Assembly: GCA_021613335.1 (NCBI GenBank)
Contig: JAJTWR010000159.1
Span: 2,470,001 to 2,534,000, forward strand
DNA length: 64,000 bases
Direction of reading: 5' to 3'
Source: Whitmania pigra
Taxonomy: Eukaryota; Annelida; Clitellata; Hirudinida; Haemopidae
This document shows positions 34,463-46,300 of this stretch, in pieces. The notes below the pieces were generated by a model. It was not told where the DNA came from. It ran no database searches and was given only the letters and a program-made list of their open reading frames with translations. The stretch's first letter is position 1. The number at the start of each line of letters is the position of its first letter. Made by a program: the position numbers and the translations under genes.

Positions 34463-36188
34463 GCTGTGAGCAGAGGCGTAGCTAAGGGGGGGGGGGGGGG
34501 GGGCAAGGGGGTACATATGTCCCTGGGCGCCAAGATACAGGGGCGCCAAAATGAGGCTTACCTAATTTTTGCGACAGTGGTAAAACAGGTCACACTCACA
34601 AGCTAGCCAACAGCGGCGGCTGGAGCAGGGCAGATATGAGCCATCGTCTGATACGTCTGCCATCCAGACCTGGTTGATGCTGCTGCCAGCTCAGTGAACT
34701 CAGTGAGCCCACCACCACTGCTAGCTAGTCTGCTGCCAGTCAGGATACGGATTCTGCATGCACTCTGCAGTGGCTACTACTGTAATACTACAGTGTTGTT
34801 GACGAACTTATTGTGGTTTAAAACGGATTACACTCTATTAAGGTATATTAAAACTTTTTATCAGAGACTGGTTGTGATTGTTCTAATATAGACAAAGATA
34901 AACAACATTCGTGAAAGCGTGAAAACGTCAAAACATTTTCTGAAACTCCCATTGGTATCAGGCTAACGCAAAGTTGCACTGCAGCGAGCGCCCCCCACCA
35001 GGCTTGGACTGGGCCGGTGGCCGCCAACTGCCAAAAGAAAGTTATTATATTTTTAGTTTTAACTGAAATTACCGTTGATTATATGATAGCTTCAAATAAT
35101 AGTTTGTATAGCTTTTACTACGTGGAAGGAAGCTGAACGACGGTTAGTTGGTGGTTCAGGAATTGATTTAATTGCTCAAGAGCAGATTCATTTGGAAAAA
35201 CAACGTTGGCGAGATATATTGCAAAAAATACTCACCTGTATTAAGTTTCTGGTTTCACAAAATTTGGCACTACGTAGCCATGAGGAAAACTTGAATGCCG
35301 AATGTGGTAAAAATGTTGGGAACTTTCTCGCGCTGATCAAACTCGTAGCTCAGTATGATCCACTGTTAGCAAAACATGTCCAACACGCAGAACAAAATCC
35401 GGGATCAGTTTCCTATTTGTCACCGGACATTCAAAATGAGTTTATTCATATTCTTGCATCAACTATAAAGAACAAATTGCTGAGCGATATCAGAAAAAAC
35501 AAATATTATGGAATACTGCTTGACTCTACTCCTGATTTAGGACATCGGGAACAGCTTTCCCAGGTTATAAGATTTGTGGATGTGGATTTTCAAACCAAAA
35601 AAGTAGCTATCAAATAATCATTTTTAGGTTATATCGAGATATATTCAAAAGATGCTGCAAGCCTAGAGAAAGTCATCGTCGAGAGACTGAATTCTGATGA
35701 GATACCTCTAGCCGACTGTCGAGCTCAATGTTATGACAATGCTTCGGTGATGACTGGGCATATATCTGGCCTTCAACAACGAATGTGTGACAAAAATCCT
35801 AGAGCACTGTTCGTCAACTGTGACAACCACAGCTTAAATTTAGCAGGTGTGCATTCAGCTAAGCAAGATCCTGTTGTCGTAACTTTTTTTGGAACACTTG
35901 AAAGCATATATTCGTTTTTCTCTCATTCAACAATTCGTTGGGAAGAATTAAAAAGAGCTCTTCCCATAACAGTAAAAAGAGAGTCTGAAACACGCTGGAG
36001 TGCACGATCTGAAGCTGTTAAAGCTATCCATGAAGGACTGGATGAAAAATTGATTAAAATTTGATTTTTATTTCAATTTCAAATTTAGTGTAATACAGTA
36101 AGATTAAATATATAGACATGGAAAAGGGCGCCAATTCTGTAGTTTGTCCCCGGGCGCAAAATACCCAGGTTACGCCTCTGGCTGTGAG
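34463..36188 (+). mobile_element. hAT element (ZMYM/DUF4371 type) with perfect 8-bp TSD
   Basis: The element is 34471-36180 (1,710 bp), flanked by GCTGTGAG at 34463-34470 and 36181-36188. Ends are CAGAGGCGTAGCTA and, on the other strand at the right, CAGAGGCGTAACC. A G-run of 16 follows the left end. GGGCGCCA-type words occur near both termini. It carries a shortened transposase gene. A related truncated copy lies at 39493-39735. Confidence 0.9.
35117..36064 (+). pseudogene. DUF4371/ZMYM1-type hAT transposase, deleted and with one stop
   Basis: The frame opens upstream of 35192 with TWKEAERRL, then WRDILQKILTCIKFL, GILLDSTPDLGHREQLSQVI (start of the catalytic domain with the first acidic residue), YDNASVMTGHISGLQ, NCDNHSLNLAGVHSA and ETRWSARSEAVKAI. 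A single in-frame TAA at 35615-35617 splits it; the frame is otherwise continuous on both sides. It ends at 36062-36064 without the large C-terminal half and the hAT dimerisation motif, so an internal deletion has removed these. It is non-autonomous. Confidence 0.85.
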
Positions 36189-36657
36189 TTGCGTTAAGAA
36201 CTGAGTGTGTCAAATCACTGACAGCTGTGTTGCCAATGCGGCAGGTTGCATGAACAAGTTACACAAGTTACATTACAAGTTCTCTTGCTAAACGTGAGAG
36301 ATTGAGACCAATGATTCTGTGGGAAATGGATTCTCAAGAAACTTAGGCAGAAATTCAGAGTTTGGAAATTTATAATGATGCTCCATGAGTAGTTGATATG
36401 AACGTATTTTACTAATTTAAAAAAATACTCTGACTGGAAAATTTTCTAACATTTTTGTAAAATATTAATTTGATTAATAAATGATTAAAATCATATTCCT
36501 TGCCTTTTGTAGCTTTATAATTTGTGTAACATGAACAAATGTTCTGGTGGGATGTTGATTACGAAAATATGAAACACCCCCCCCCCCCGAAAATAAGCCC
36601 TAGCGCGTCTTTTGGATCATAAATTAATATAAGACTCTGTCTTATTTTCGGGGAAAC

Positions 36658-37264
36658 GCAGATGGGATTTTATGTTTCTTCTAATTAAAAGTAACTGAAA
36701 CAACGCCCCAGCCCCCAAATTATGTCAATAAATGCGTCATAGTCAGTAGGTATTCGTTTTTTTTTAACGGAAAGCACCTTTATTTATAACCACGTTCTGG
36801 CAATTACGTGATCATTCACTAATCTTTCAAGAGAGCAGTGATTGTTCTCTACAAAAGAGTACAAACGAGCTTAAAGGAATATCTGAAGTAGATTGATTGC
36901 CTCTCGCCGACTTCAATAAAGTAATACGACATTAACAGGCTTAGGCCAACATTTTTTTCAATTTGGCTAAGTGCGTTTTTGATGACATCGTTTTTTTTGC
37001 TGTTTGAATTGTATTGAAAATAAAGCTCGAATTACAAACACATGAACTCTATTTGGTGAATGAGCCTAGTGGTGATGAATGAAGTGAATTATTTTTTACA
37101 TCTTATGTAATTTCTTGGCAACTCCAAAACAAACTGTAGCGATATTATTTATATATTTATATATATATATTATTCATCTACCGAAGCTTATTTGGTCGGT
37201 CATAGATATTGTAGAGGTGTTCAAGTAGGTTATATTTTTGCAAGGAATTGCGCACCACTTTATT
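36658..37264. other. Unassigned spacer
   Basis: AT-rich sequence without recognisable genes; an AT run lies at 37147-37170. Nothing else is seen. Confidence 0.4.
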
Positions 37265-37382
37265 CTTTAGTTCAGAGGTCTCCGAAACACGGCCAGCTAA
37301 GGTCTCTAATCCGGCCCGTGGAACTTTCTTTGAAAAAATAAAATATGTGGGGAGAAATTAAAATCTGAAATCTGCCAAGTGA

Positions 37383-38967
37383 TACAGTGCTAGAAATATT
37401 GTTACGACATGCCCACTTTTTATGGATAATTTCCTTACAAATTAACATATCTTTATGAAATTTTCAGCAATTACGTAAAACACCATTTGTAAGCATCGTG
37501 CAAAATTTCCTTTCATATGGGTTAATGGTTCCCGTAAATTATGCAAATGAACCATTTTTGGCCTGGAAATATTATTACGACAGTTTCCGGTTTGGACTCG
37601 TTTCATCAATTTCAAAGTCTCGTTAGAAGGATCAAACATTAAATTGTCATTAAGAAGACTATGTAAAGGAGTGTGAAATTCAAAACTTCCTTTTACATTC
37701 ATTTCATCACGGGAAAGAAAGCAGGTTTGACAGAAGGAGAAAGAGGACAAGTTAAAGCCTTGGGAAAGGCAAACTATTCAATAAAAAAGATTGCAAATGA
37801 GTTGAATAGGTCAAGAACTGTCATCAAATGTTTTTTGGATGATTCAGACTCATATGGGAAGAAGTACAAGGGCGGAAGACCGAAAAAACTCTCGAATCAG
37901 ATTCAGAGACGCCTCATCAGGGAGGCTTCACAAGGAGAATATTCGTGTAAACAGCTAAAAGATAAGCTGGATTTGGATGTCCATGTTAGGACAGTCTGCA
38001 ATTATCTTAATTCAAGTGGACAGCAGAGATACGAAATGCGAAAGCGAGCTCCAGCGTTGAAAGTCCATCACAAGAAAAAACGCCTCTTCTGGGCAAAAGA
38101 GAGGGTCAGCTACAACGAAAGATGGGAACGCGTAATTTTCACAGAAGAAAAAAAAATTTAACCTTGATCGGCCAGATGGCTATAAATACTACTGGCATGA
38201 TCTCGGAAAAGAAAGAGAGGTTTGTTATAGCAGAAAACACGGAGGAGGCTCTGTGATGGTCTGGGGAGGAATTTCAGCATTTGGGAGGACTGAACTGATG
38301 ATTGTGAAAGGGAGGCAGGACTCTCAGAAGTACATCTAAATGCTCAAGGATCATCTCCTTCCTTTTGCTGAAGCAAAACAACATGAATTTCAGCAAGATA
38401 ATGCTCCTAGTCATGTTTCCAAGGCAACCAGAGCATATTTCCAGGAGTCCAACATTCAAGTGATGGACTTGCCGGCGTGTTCACCCTGCTTGAATCCGAT
38501 AAAAAATATCTGGGGCCTTCTTTCAAGATCAGTTTATGGCAATGGACAACAATATAACACAGAAAATGAATTTAAAGAAGCGATTTGGAGCGCCTGGAGA
38601 AATTTGGATGAAAACATCATCAAAACACTGATTTTCTCCATGAAAAATAAGTGCATAGATGTTATTTCTAAAAAAGAAGGAATGACATCTTATTGAAACA
38701 TTATTTCATTAAGTTTTAAATAAAAATTTTTGCCAAAATACTGAAATTCATGAGTTTATTTGTAACCTGTCGTAACAATATTTCTATGCAAAAAAATGGA
38801 TTTTTGAGGAATTTGCGCTTAATTCTTGATCAAAGTGAAAAAAAATACACAAGTTATGTTCTTTAAGTATATTACACAGTTCTTCTAAATTTGAGTTTCG
38901 TATGATAATTTAAACTTAAGTTATTACAAAAAATGGGGACTGTCGTAACATTTTTTCTAGCACTGTA
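37383..38967 (+). mobile_element. Tc1-type transposon with TA duplication
   Basis: The element spans 37385-38965 (1,581 bp) between TA dinucleotides (37383-37384, 38966-38967). The terminal repeats begin CAGTGCTAGAAA and share GTTACGACA about 18 bp in. It contains a single broken transposase gene in the plus orientation. It lies within the left arm of a larger hAT element. Confidence 0.9.
37715..38696 (+). pseudogene. Tc1-type transposase, inactivated
   Basis: The N-terminus has a paired helix-turn-helix region (LTEGERGQVKALGKANYSIK, then GGRPKKLSNQIQRRLIREA). The catalytic domain begins RVIFTEEKKI where the family has a catalytic aspartate followed by glutamate; here the aspartate is glutamate. 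A frameshift occurs at about 38155 in the lysine codons. The second block FQQDNAPSHVS is intact. A stop at 38337-38339 interrupts just before MLKDHLLPF. In the third block the catalytic acidic residue before NIWG is lysine (NPIKNIWG). Two of three catalytic positions are changed, so the copy is dead. The tail ends at 38696. Confidence 0.88.
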
Positions 38968-39492
38968 TAAACTACAGTTTATGATAGCTTTAATAACTTG
39001 AGCTTTGACAAACACATTGCCAAAGTTCCAAGAACTCTTCTCTCGAAGCATGTTCTTCGAAAATAAGAAAATTTGACTCTCCATTGAAAACTTGCCTCCC
39101 GACTTACAAATAGAAGTTATCAATTTGCAATCCAATGACATCCTTAAATACAAATTTAAAGAAGGAAATTTGATTTAATTCAACAAAAGCCTTCCATCTG
39201 ACCCAGATGTTTATATAAAATAGTTTGCCATTTCAACCTTTGGCATTACGTATTTCTCAATGGTGAAGTACATAAAATCTTACTATGGACCACAAATGCC
39301 TGGAGATAATTTGAATGCCTTACTTATGACCGGAACCACTCACTCATTCTGAACCGCAGTTGGATAGCATAATATCAGATAGTCGTAAGTTTCATGTTTC
39401 TCACATTAATCAACACTAACGAAAAACAATAATATTTATTATTTATATTCTGATAGCAATTCTATAGTGCATCAGAATAAATAGCCTGTTTA

Positions 39493-39735
39493 CAGAGCAT
39501 ATGCGTAGCTTGGGGCGGGGATACATATATCCCCGGGCGCCAAGGTACAGGGGCACCAAAATGAGGCTTCGAGCGTTATATTATAACAGCTGAAACGGGT
39601 TATAAACCGTTCTGCCATACATTATGGACGAGTTTAAAAACACCCATCATCGTAAATCAGGAGTCTGAAACATGTTAGAATGCGCGTTCAGAAGCTGTTA
39701 AAGCTGGATGGACTGGATAAACTCAAGCAGGGTTG
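39493..39735 (+). mobile_element. Truncated copy of the 34.5-kb hAT family
   Basis: The left part (CAGAGCATATGCGTAGCTT, then ACATATATCCCCGGGCGCCA and CAAAATGAGGCTT) matches the left arm of the hAT at 34471, and about 39660-39720 matches the transposase text around ETRWSARSEAVKA. The interval between is deleted. No right terminus or target duplication was found. It sits inside the GTF2IRD2/ZBED5-type hAT. Confidence 0.65.
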
Positions 39736-40096
39736 CCAAACAAATTATAGGATGATTAAACTATGATGCCTAAACCAGAAGTGATGTAGAACAGTTACGG
39801 ACATATTAAATTTTAACTTCATAGTTTTAGTCATAATTTTTTTCTTATTCAATGTAACAGAAAAGTCAATTTTATAATTCGTCTCATCAAGAAAAATATC
39901 CTACAGTTTACAGTCATTCATTCGTTGTATTTTTGGTAAATAGCTCACCAAAAGGTCAGCTCCTCATGCTGACCTAGATTTTTATTAATTCACTGTAATT
40001 TAGTAGATTTACGTTTTTTTACGTTTGGTCCGCCGAGACTTCAGAACTCAGCAATGTTGCCCTCGGCTAAAAAAAATTGGAGACCCTGCTTTAACT

Positions 40097-40370
40097 AAAC
40101 TTGAAACGTCTAATCTCGTCAAGATTGCTAAACAATTAAATTTAAATTAATAATTTTTATCCTTATTATATTAAAATTTATTTGCGTAGATAGTTCGTTT
40201 AAAAAGGTTGAGCTAGAACAATTAATTATACCTATTTACTTTTAGTGTCAGACACGTGATAAACACAAATATGGCGGCTTTGCGATTGTTGTTGTAAATG
40301 TGTCTATTAGCAGACGAAAATTTAATATGAATTTTATGTAACACATTATCTAAGCTGACGCCAGAAGTAT
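40097..40370 (+). promoter_or_regulatory. Probable promoter and 5' UTR of the BPTF gene
   Basis: The sequence AAATATGGCGGC at 40267-40278 matches the YY1 promoter motif AANATGGCGGC, which usually sits just downstream of transcription starts of housekeeping genes. The ATG within it opens only a short upstream frame of eight codons. The coding start is about 100 bp further. The transposon cluster ends at 40096, so the promoter must be compact. Confidence 0.55.
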
Positions 40371-43300
40371 ATGCGTCGTTTCCAAAACATTTACGACGAG
40401 GACCTCTCTTCCTACCAGAGAGATGGTCACTTGAGACACTCTAAGCATTGTAAATTGTCTTCTGACGATATTATTGGAAGCAATTACTCAAGAAGTAGTA
40501 CGCCATCCAGTACTGGTTCATTTTCTAGGGACTGCAGGGCTGATAAGCGATATGCATTCTTCACAAAAAAACGTCGTAACATAAGCCCTACCGAAAATCT
40601 TGATATAGACGATATGTGCCCAGATGATTCTCTGAAGATGCATTTTTATAATCATGGTGATCAGGTTTCAGATTCTCTCTCACTTTGTGACAGCTTTGAT
40701 GAAGAAGATGATAGTCAGCATGTAAATGAATATGCAATTCATGGGGATCCCATTGCTCCAGAATATTTTGAAGCATCTGATTTACCTCTTCTTGTGCTAC
40801 CCAAAAGTTCAAATGATTTGCATATTGATGATCAGCTAATTATGCCATTGTTAGGAATATATGAAATTCTGAAGCGTTTTCATCGACATCTCCGATTAAG
40901 TCATTTTCGCTTTGAAGACCTTTGTGTTGCTATCCAAAGCTGTAATCAATCACCACTTTTAGCTGAAATTTATATTTGTCTGACAAAAGCATTACTCCGG
41001 GCTGATGACAACAACAATGTTGTTTATGGACCTCATGATGTGAAAGATAGCATTAATATCTTTTTTTACTCGATGGATTACATGAGCTGGTATGATATTT
41101 TGAGAAGCTATATTGAAAGTAGCTGTCCAAAGGAATGTGAAGACATAATTGGCCTTCTAAACAAGTCCAATTTTCTTGAAAATTCTCTATCAGAAAGAGT
41201 TTCTTTGATGCAATGTTTAGCTGATTTATTTTTAAAAACTGATCTTGTTAGGGAAGAACTCTGCAGAGAAAGCTGCTTTCAACATGAGGATCAGTGCAGA
41301 TTATGCCACAAGTTAATACTCTTACTTATTTTTCTCTTCACTGACGTTATGGTGTTTTATAAATTATTAATTACATATTATTAATAAAAAATATGCATGT
41401 GAGGTTATGTTTATTTTAATTTACATATAAAACGTGATCAAAGGGCTTAGCCGCTAACATGACTAACAGTGGCACGCAAACGAAGGAAACATTTGAGCGT
41501 TACAGAGCAAGTCAGAAAAATGCTTTAAAAAAAGTTTCTCCAAGAAATTAAAGTTTTTTAAATTGGAGATATCAATTGGCTCTCTTATATATATTGCTCC
41601 TTTAATTTAATGTTTGTTTTGCAACAAAGTGTTGGCATTTTACCAATTTCTAATGCAGATTATCATTTTAAGTTTTCATGCAATGTAAGTTTGAATATTT
41701 GTTACCTGCATTAATTAATTAAACTGATGAAACAAGTTGAACCTAAAACAATTTCTATTTTTAAAAATCTTTTTTTAGTACTTTGCAAGTCAATTTTTGA
41801 GTTGTTTCTAAACTTGTGAATATTGATATTTAAGTAATTGAAACTTTTTAGGCTAGGTGATCTGTTATGCTGCGAGGTATGTCCAGCAGTTTATCACCTA
41901 GAATGTGTGAATCTTACTGAGGTGCCACAAGGTGACTGGATCTGTTCTGCATGCAAAGAGAGTGAGGTCTGCAAAAGTGATTTCCTCTTTTGCTCGATCA
42001 AGCAATATCAACGAATTTGTTTTCGATTACTGTAGGTGGCAGGAGTTTCGGACTGCATTTCACAGGCTGAAAGAGAAGGTGTTACCAATCGAGTAGTGTC
42101 TCTTGGGATGGACAGGCACATGAGGAGATATTGGTTTCTTTGTAGACGAATCATCGTGTAAGTTTTGAGTTCAGATTTATTTGTTGCAGTTTTCTCATAC
42201 CTTCATTTATTTATTTATTTCAGTGAATCAGACACAGCCCTATTCTACTACAGCACAAAAGAACAGTTTGAAGTTCTTCTAGAGATGTTGGATAAAGATT
42301 ACTATGAAAAATATGTTTACAAAGCTCTTGTTGAGCTGCAGCCTGAAATTTTAAAGCAAATGGAAGTCACAAGTCAGCTTACAAAGCAGTTTCAGAAAGA
42401 ACGACATTCTGTTTTTGATGCAATGCTAGGTACTAATGACATAATTTTCAATAGATTCAGTGATCTAATAATCATTCTGGTACTTTGATTTTCACAATTT
42501 TAGACCCCAGTACATGTTGCCAAAGAAATATCAGTGAAATTATGCAAAGTGAGGTACATCATCTGATATAAAAGTTCTACTGGTACTTCATGCATTAAAT
42601 ATAGATTATTTTCATTTATACTCTGTTTTCAATTAGATAATGTTTAATTGTGAATTACATTCATATTCATCCTGAATATTCATATTATAAACGCATTATT
42701 AACATTATGGGATAAATAGTTTATTGTACTAATTTTAGCTTGATGACATGATACAATGTTATGATTTCAAGGTCTCTGAAAAGAAAGCCATTAACCCAAG
42801 TGATACCCAAGCACACTTTACTGAATTATCCAATGATAACAAAGATGTATTAAAGCTAAAGTCAGAGCTGCTAATTCTTAAGAAATCTAACGATTTATCA
42901 ACATTACCAAAAAATGCCAAATGCTCTTTGGAGAATTCGTTCATCCTAGGCAAGGAAGGAGCCTCAAAAGCCCGATTCCCTACTCAACTTTCATCCTCAC
43001 ATCTTTGCATGGAATTTCCTGGAAATTGTTGCTTCAAAATGGGTAAGTCGTTATACAATAATGGTCACGATGACGACAACATTGTTCGAGATTGTGTTGA
43101 CTTTCACTCAGGCATGGAAGGTTCTTGTTTTATCTACGAGAATCATTATGCTACAAATTCGTTGTCTCTGAGTCGACATCTGTATATAGAAGAAAAGGAG
43201 AAACGTCGACACTTGAGCTACAAATTTAGCATTCCTTTGACGGGGGAGTTTCATTGGTTCGGTCCAACGTGTGGTGATGACCGTCTTCTCACAAACACCT

Positions 43301-46300
43301 TTAAAGAAACTCTACTCCAATTGGAATCTTCCATTTTGCCCTGCTTCATGCATCCCGATTGGTCTTTACGCAAATCCGAGTGGCTGAAAAAAGTCAGCGA
43401 AAGTTTCGACGTTCGAGGACTTTCCCATGTCTTGGTGGACCTACAGATGGGCATAAGACCTGTACTTTTCAATCACATCTGGCATGATGCTCTTGGTTAA
43501 CAATTAAATTAAATTAATCAAATTAATATCATTATTGAGTAACATTATGACTTGTTGCTACAAACCTAACAATTAATTTGCTATTTTGTTAATTAATTAA
43601 CTCTGGTGATCAGTGTGTATTAAAATTTAGTTTTTCTTGATCATTAAGGTCACACTAGTTTAAAAAAGATGTGTTCAACTGATAAAGAGGAAACCAGGAG
43701 GAGAGGAAGATTTGAAGAAGAGGAAATAATTTATAACAACAACAACAACAACGAGTGGGTCAAATATTCATTGGGAGTCAAGCACCAGGTCACTATCTTT
43801 ATTACATCAGTTTATGATATTCATACCTATAATAGGCATGCATAGCTTTGAGGGGTATGTATAGGGCAGATATCATTTGTATTATGTCTGTGTTCAATGT
43901 TAGGATGTGAACATGGCAAGGCTCAACATACAATTTTTAAATTAAATGCATTAGCATTAAATGCACTAGTTGAATAATAACTAATAATCATTCTTTTTTA
44001 TTTTTAATCTTTTTAGTTAGTCAATCAACACTTTCAGTATGATAAATAAATGTTGTAAATTTTATTTTAATCATTTCGGAAAAGGGTTTTTAATTGTTAT
44101 TTTTAGGTTTTTTATAACTGTTTAGTAGGAGAAATTTTATATTGGTTGTTATTTTAAAGAGATTGCATTTATTTTTTTATAGCTTTGGAAAGTCAAAGGT
44201 GAAGAATTTAGAATGTTTGGCAATGGTGGATGGGTTTGGCTCAGTAGCAGCAGAAAGTGCAAACACATCTCAGCTTTTGAATTGGGTCTCAGGAAAATTG
44301 CATGTGATAGACTAAATGTTATGAAGGAAGTCCATAAAAGGAATGTAGGAAATTGTGACAGTCAAGTTTGTTCTTTGGAGAAGACCTCTTATTATTCAGC
44401 AAGTGTAAGTTTAATATGGAAAACAGAGTTCTGATCTCAAATTAGACTTTTTAGCTTGTGAAGCATTTTGTATGTGCTCTGAAGTTTACCTTGTTTGAAC
44501 AGAACCAACCACACAGCACAGATCATAAAGATCTGGACAATTTAACTTTGAAAGGAGACTTTTCCATCAGTGACTCCATTCTTGATGGGAATTTTTATTT
44601 CCAACCACAAAAGCCACCTGGCAGACTGGATGGACTGCTTGGCAGGAGGTTGAAGAAGCTGAAGAAGGAAAGTGAAATAAAAGAATATTTTGAATCTCTC
44701 ATTAATCAGTACTTCAAGAATGAATTGAACAGGTCATGCGTTACTTGCATGTCCACAAAAAATGGAATGAATTTGATTGACGAAAATAAGTATGACAACG
44801 AATGCATGCATGTTTCTCAACATCTTGACAAAGTTTGTTTATTGTTGGTGTTTTTATTAATGTTAAAAATAATATCTAAAAATTTGAAATTCCTGCTTGA
44901 TTTGTTCTATTTCCTTAGATAATATGATTGTTTTAGATCTTCAAGAATTCCCTACCTTTGCATGAAATCAAGGATCGTGAAAAAGCACTGAGCACGGAAG
45001 GTTGTTGCAAATTGACATTGGAAGACATCAAAATGTTTTCGTTATTTGTACTATTGTTGACATTATAATTGAATTTTTCAGATAATTTAAGTCAAGGCAT
45101 TTCTTTTCTTTCATCACTGAGTCTTATTGCTCTCAAAGAAATGTTTAAGGCAGGAAAACTGCAAATGTCAAAAAGCATAGCGTTTTTTATCCAGGATAAA
45201 TTGAATTTATTATTGAGAACTGAAATGAAAGTCAGTCTTGGAAAATCACAAGAACTGGAGACTTCGAGCAGAGACGGCAAGAAATTTCCAAACCTGGAAG
45301 TCCTGTCTAGGATGAGTAAATGTTTGTTTTCTCTCGAAAAGAAGCTTCTGAGATGTCTTGCTAGGAAAGAAGGCAAGGTGGAAGTCCCAGGTTTTAATTA
45401 CAACTGCAAAACAAATAATATTCACTGGCCTTACCCTGCTCCAAGACCCTTATTTAAAATGGCATGGCAATACAGGACTCAAGTAGATAACTTGGTTTTC
45501 ATGACTGACAAAGCTGATGATTTTGTAATTAATTGAATTTTAATTACAGAATTCCAAAAGTTTAGCTTCACTGGGCTCCCACTTAAGGATGATGTGGGCG
45601 TGTCTGAAGTGGGATGATTTGATGGTGAGAAACCCATCACTTGCCATTCACACAGTGGTCACAGAAGCCTACATAAAGTCCTCAGAGGTTCTCATGAAAC
45701 GTGATGCTCTCAAGGACCATTCAAAGTCAGAGTACCTGGTCAGGGAACTTATTCTTCCCCTTGCAGACAATTCAAAAATTCATGGTAACAGTTCTTCCAC
45801 AATGTCACTTCACTATGTCACTTAATGCCACTAACAATTAGTGTTACTAACAGAGGTGTACACCCCCCAAAGAAGTGGCCTCAGGGAAAGAAGGAAAGCA
45901 TGTTCAACCTTCCTTGAAGATCCATCAATAACTGACAAATGGCTGTCAGAAGAGTCTGTGGAACTATGGCAGATCAAATATTTGGACGAGAGGTTGCTAG
46001 AATTGTGTCTGTGTAGTGGTTTAATTAGTTAACTAAATCATTTTTAGAATTTTAGAACAGTTAGAATGGCTACCATAAATACTCGAGTATACCGCCACCC
46101 GAGTATAACACGAGAGGTGGAAATTCACTCTATAAATTAAGGAAATGTTCATGACGCGAATATAACGCGATGCACAATTTTTCATCTTATTTTTTGTCAC
46201 AAAAGTCTCGCGTTATACTCTAGTATCTACGGTATTTAGTAAGTTTATCATGATTGTCTGATGAAGTATTTAAGAAATTGAATTTGCAATCAGACTTGAA

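Larger units (their letters stand above)
33910..36657 (+). mobile_element. Pogo/Tc2-like (Kanga-type) transposon relic, interrupted by a hAT
   Basis: The left end reads GTTCCCCGAAAATAAGCCC at 33911 and the right end CTTATTTTCGGGGAAAC at 36640-36656, an inverted pair. Just inside the right end another CCCCGAAAATAAGCCCTAG occurs at about 36586, an arrangement known from pogo/Tc2-type elements. At about 34250-34380 the frame reads RKSYSIEYKIEILKDSLDKN and SFCKENKLNIRMILKWRAS, a pogo-type helix-turn-helix DNA-binding domain. It breaks at a stop, and the rest of the transposase is lost or unreadable. The hAT at 34471-36180 sits inside it. Confidence 0.72.
37265..40096 (+). mobile_element. GTF2IRD2/ZBED5-type hAT relic containing nested elements
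   Basis: The left end CAGAGGTCTCCG starts at 37273 and the right end GGAGACCCTG stops at 40088, an inverted pair of the type CAGNGGTCTCC found in Charlie-like hATs. Flanks are CTTTAGTT (37265-37272) and CTTTAACT (40089-40096), six of eight identical, probably a decayed target duplication. Inside, about 39050-39420 is a shifted coding remnant with LPTYK, EVINLQSNDI-like and FKEGNLI text and a late SIISDSRKFHVSH, matching the C-terminal part of GTF2IRD2/ZBED5-type transposases. A Tc1 element (37385-38965) and another hAT relic (39493-39735) lie inside. Confidence 0.68.
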
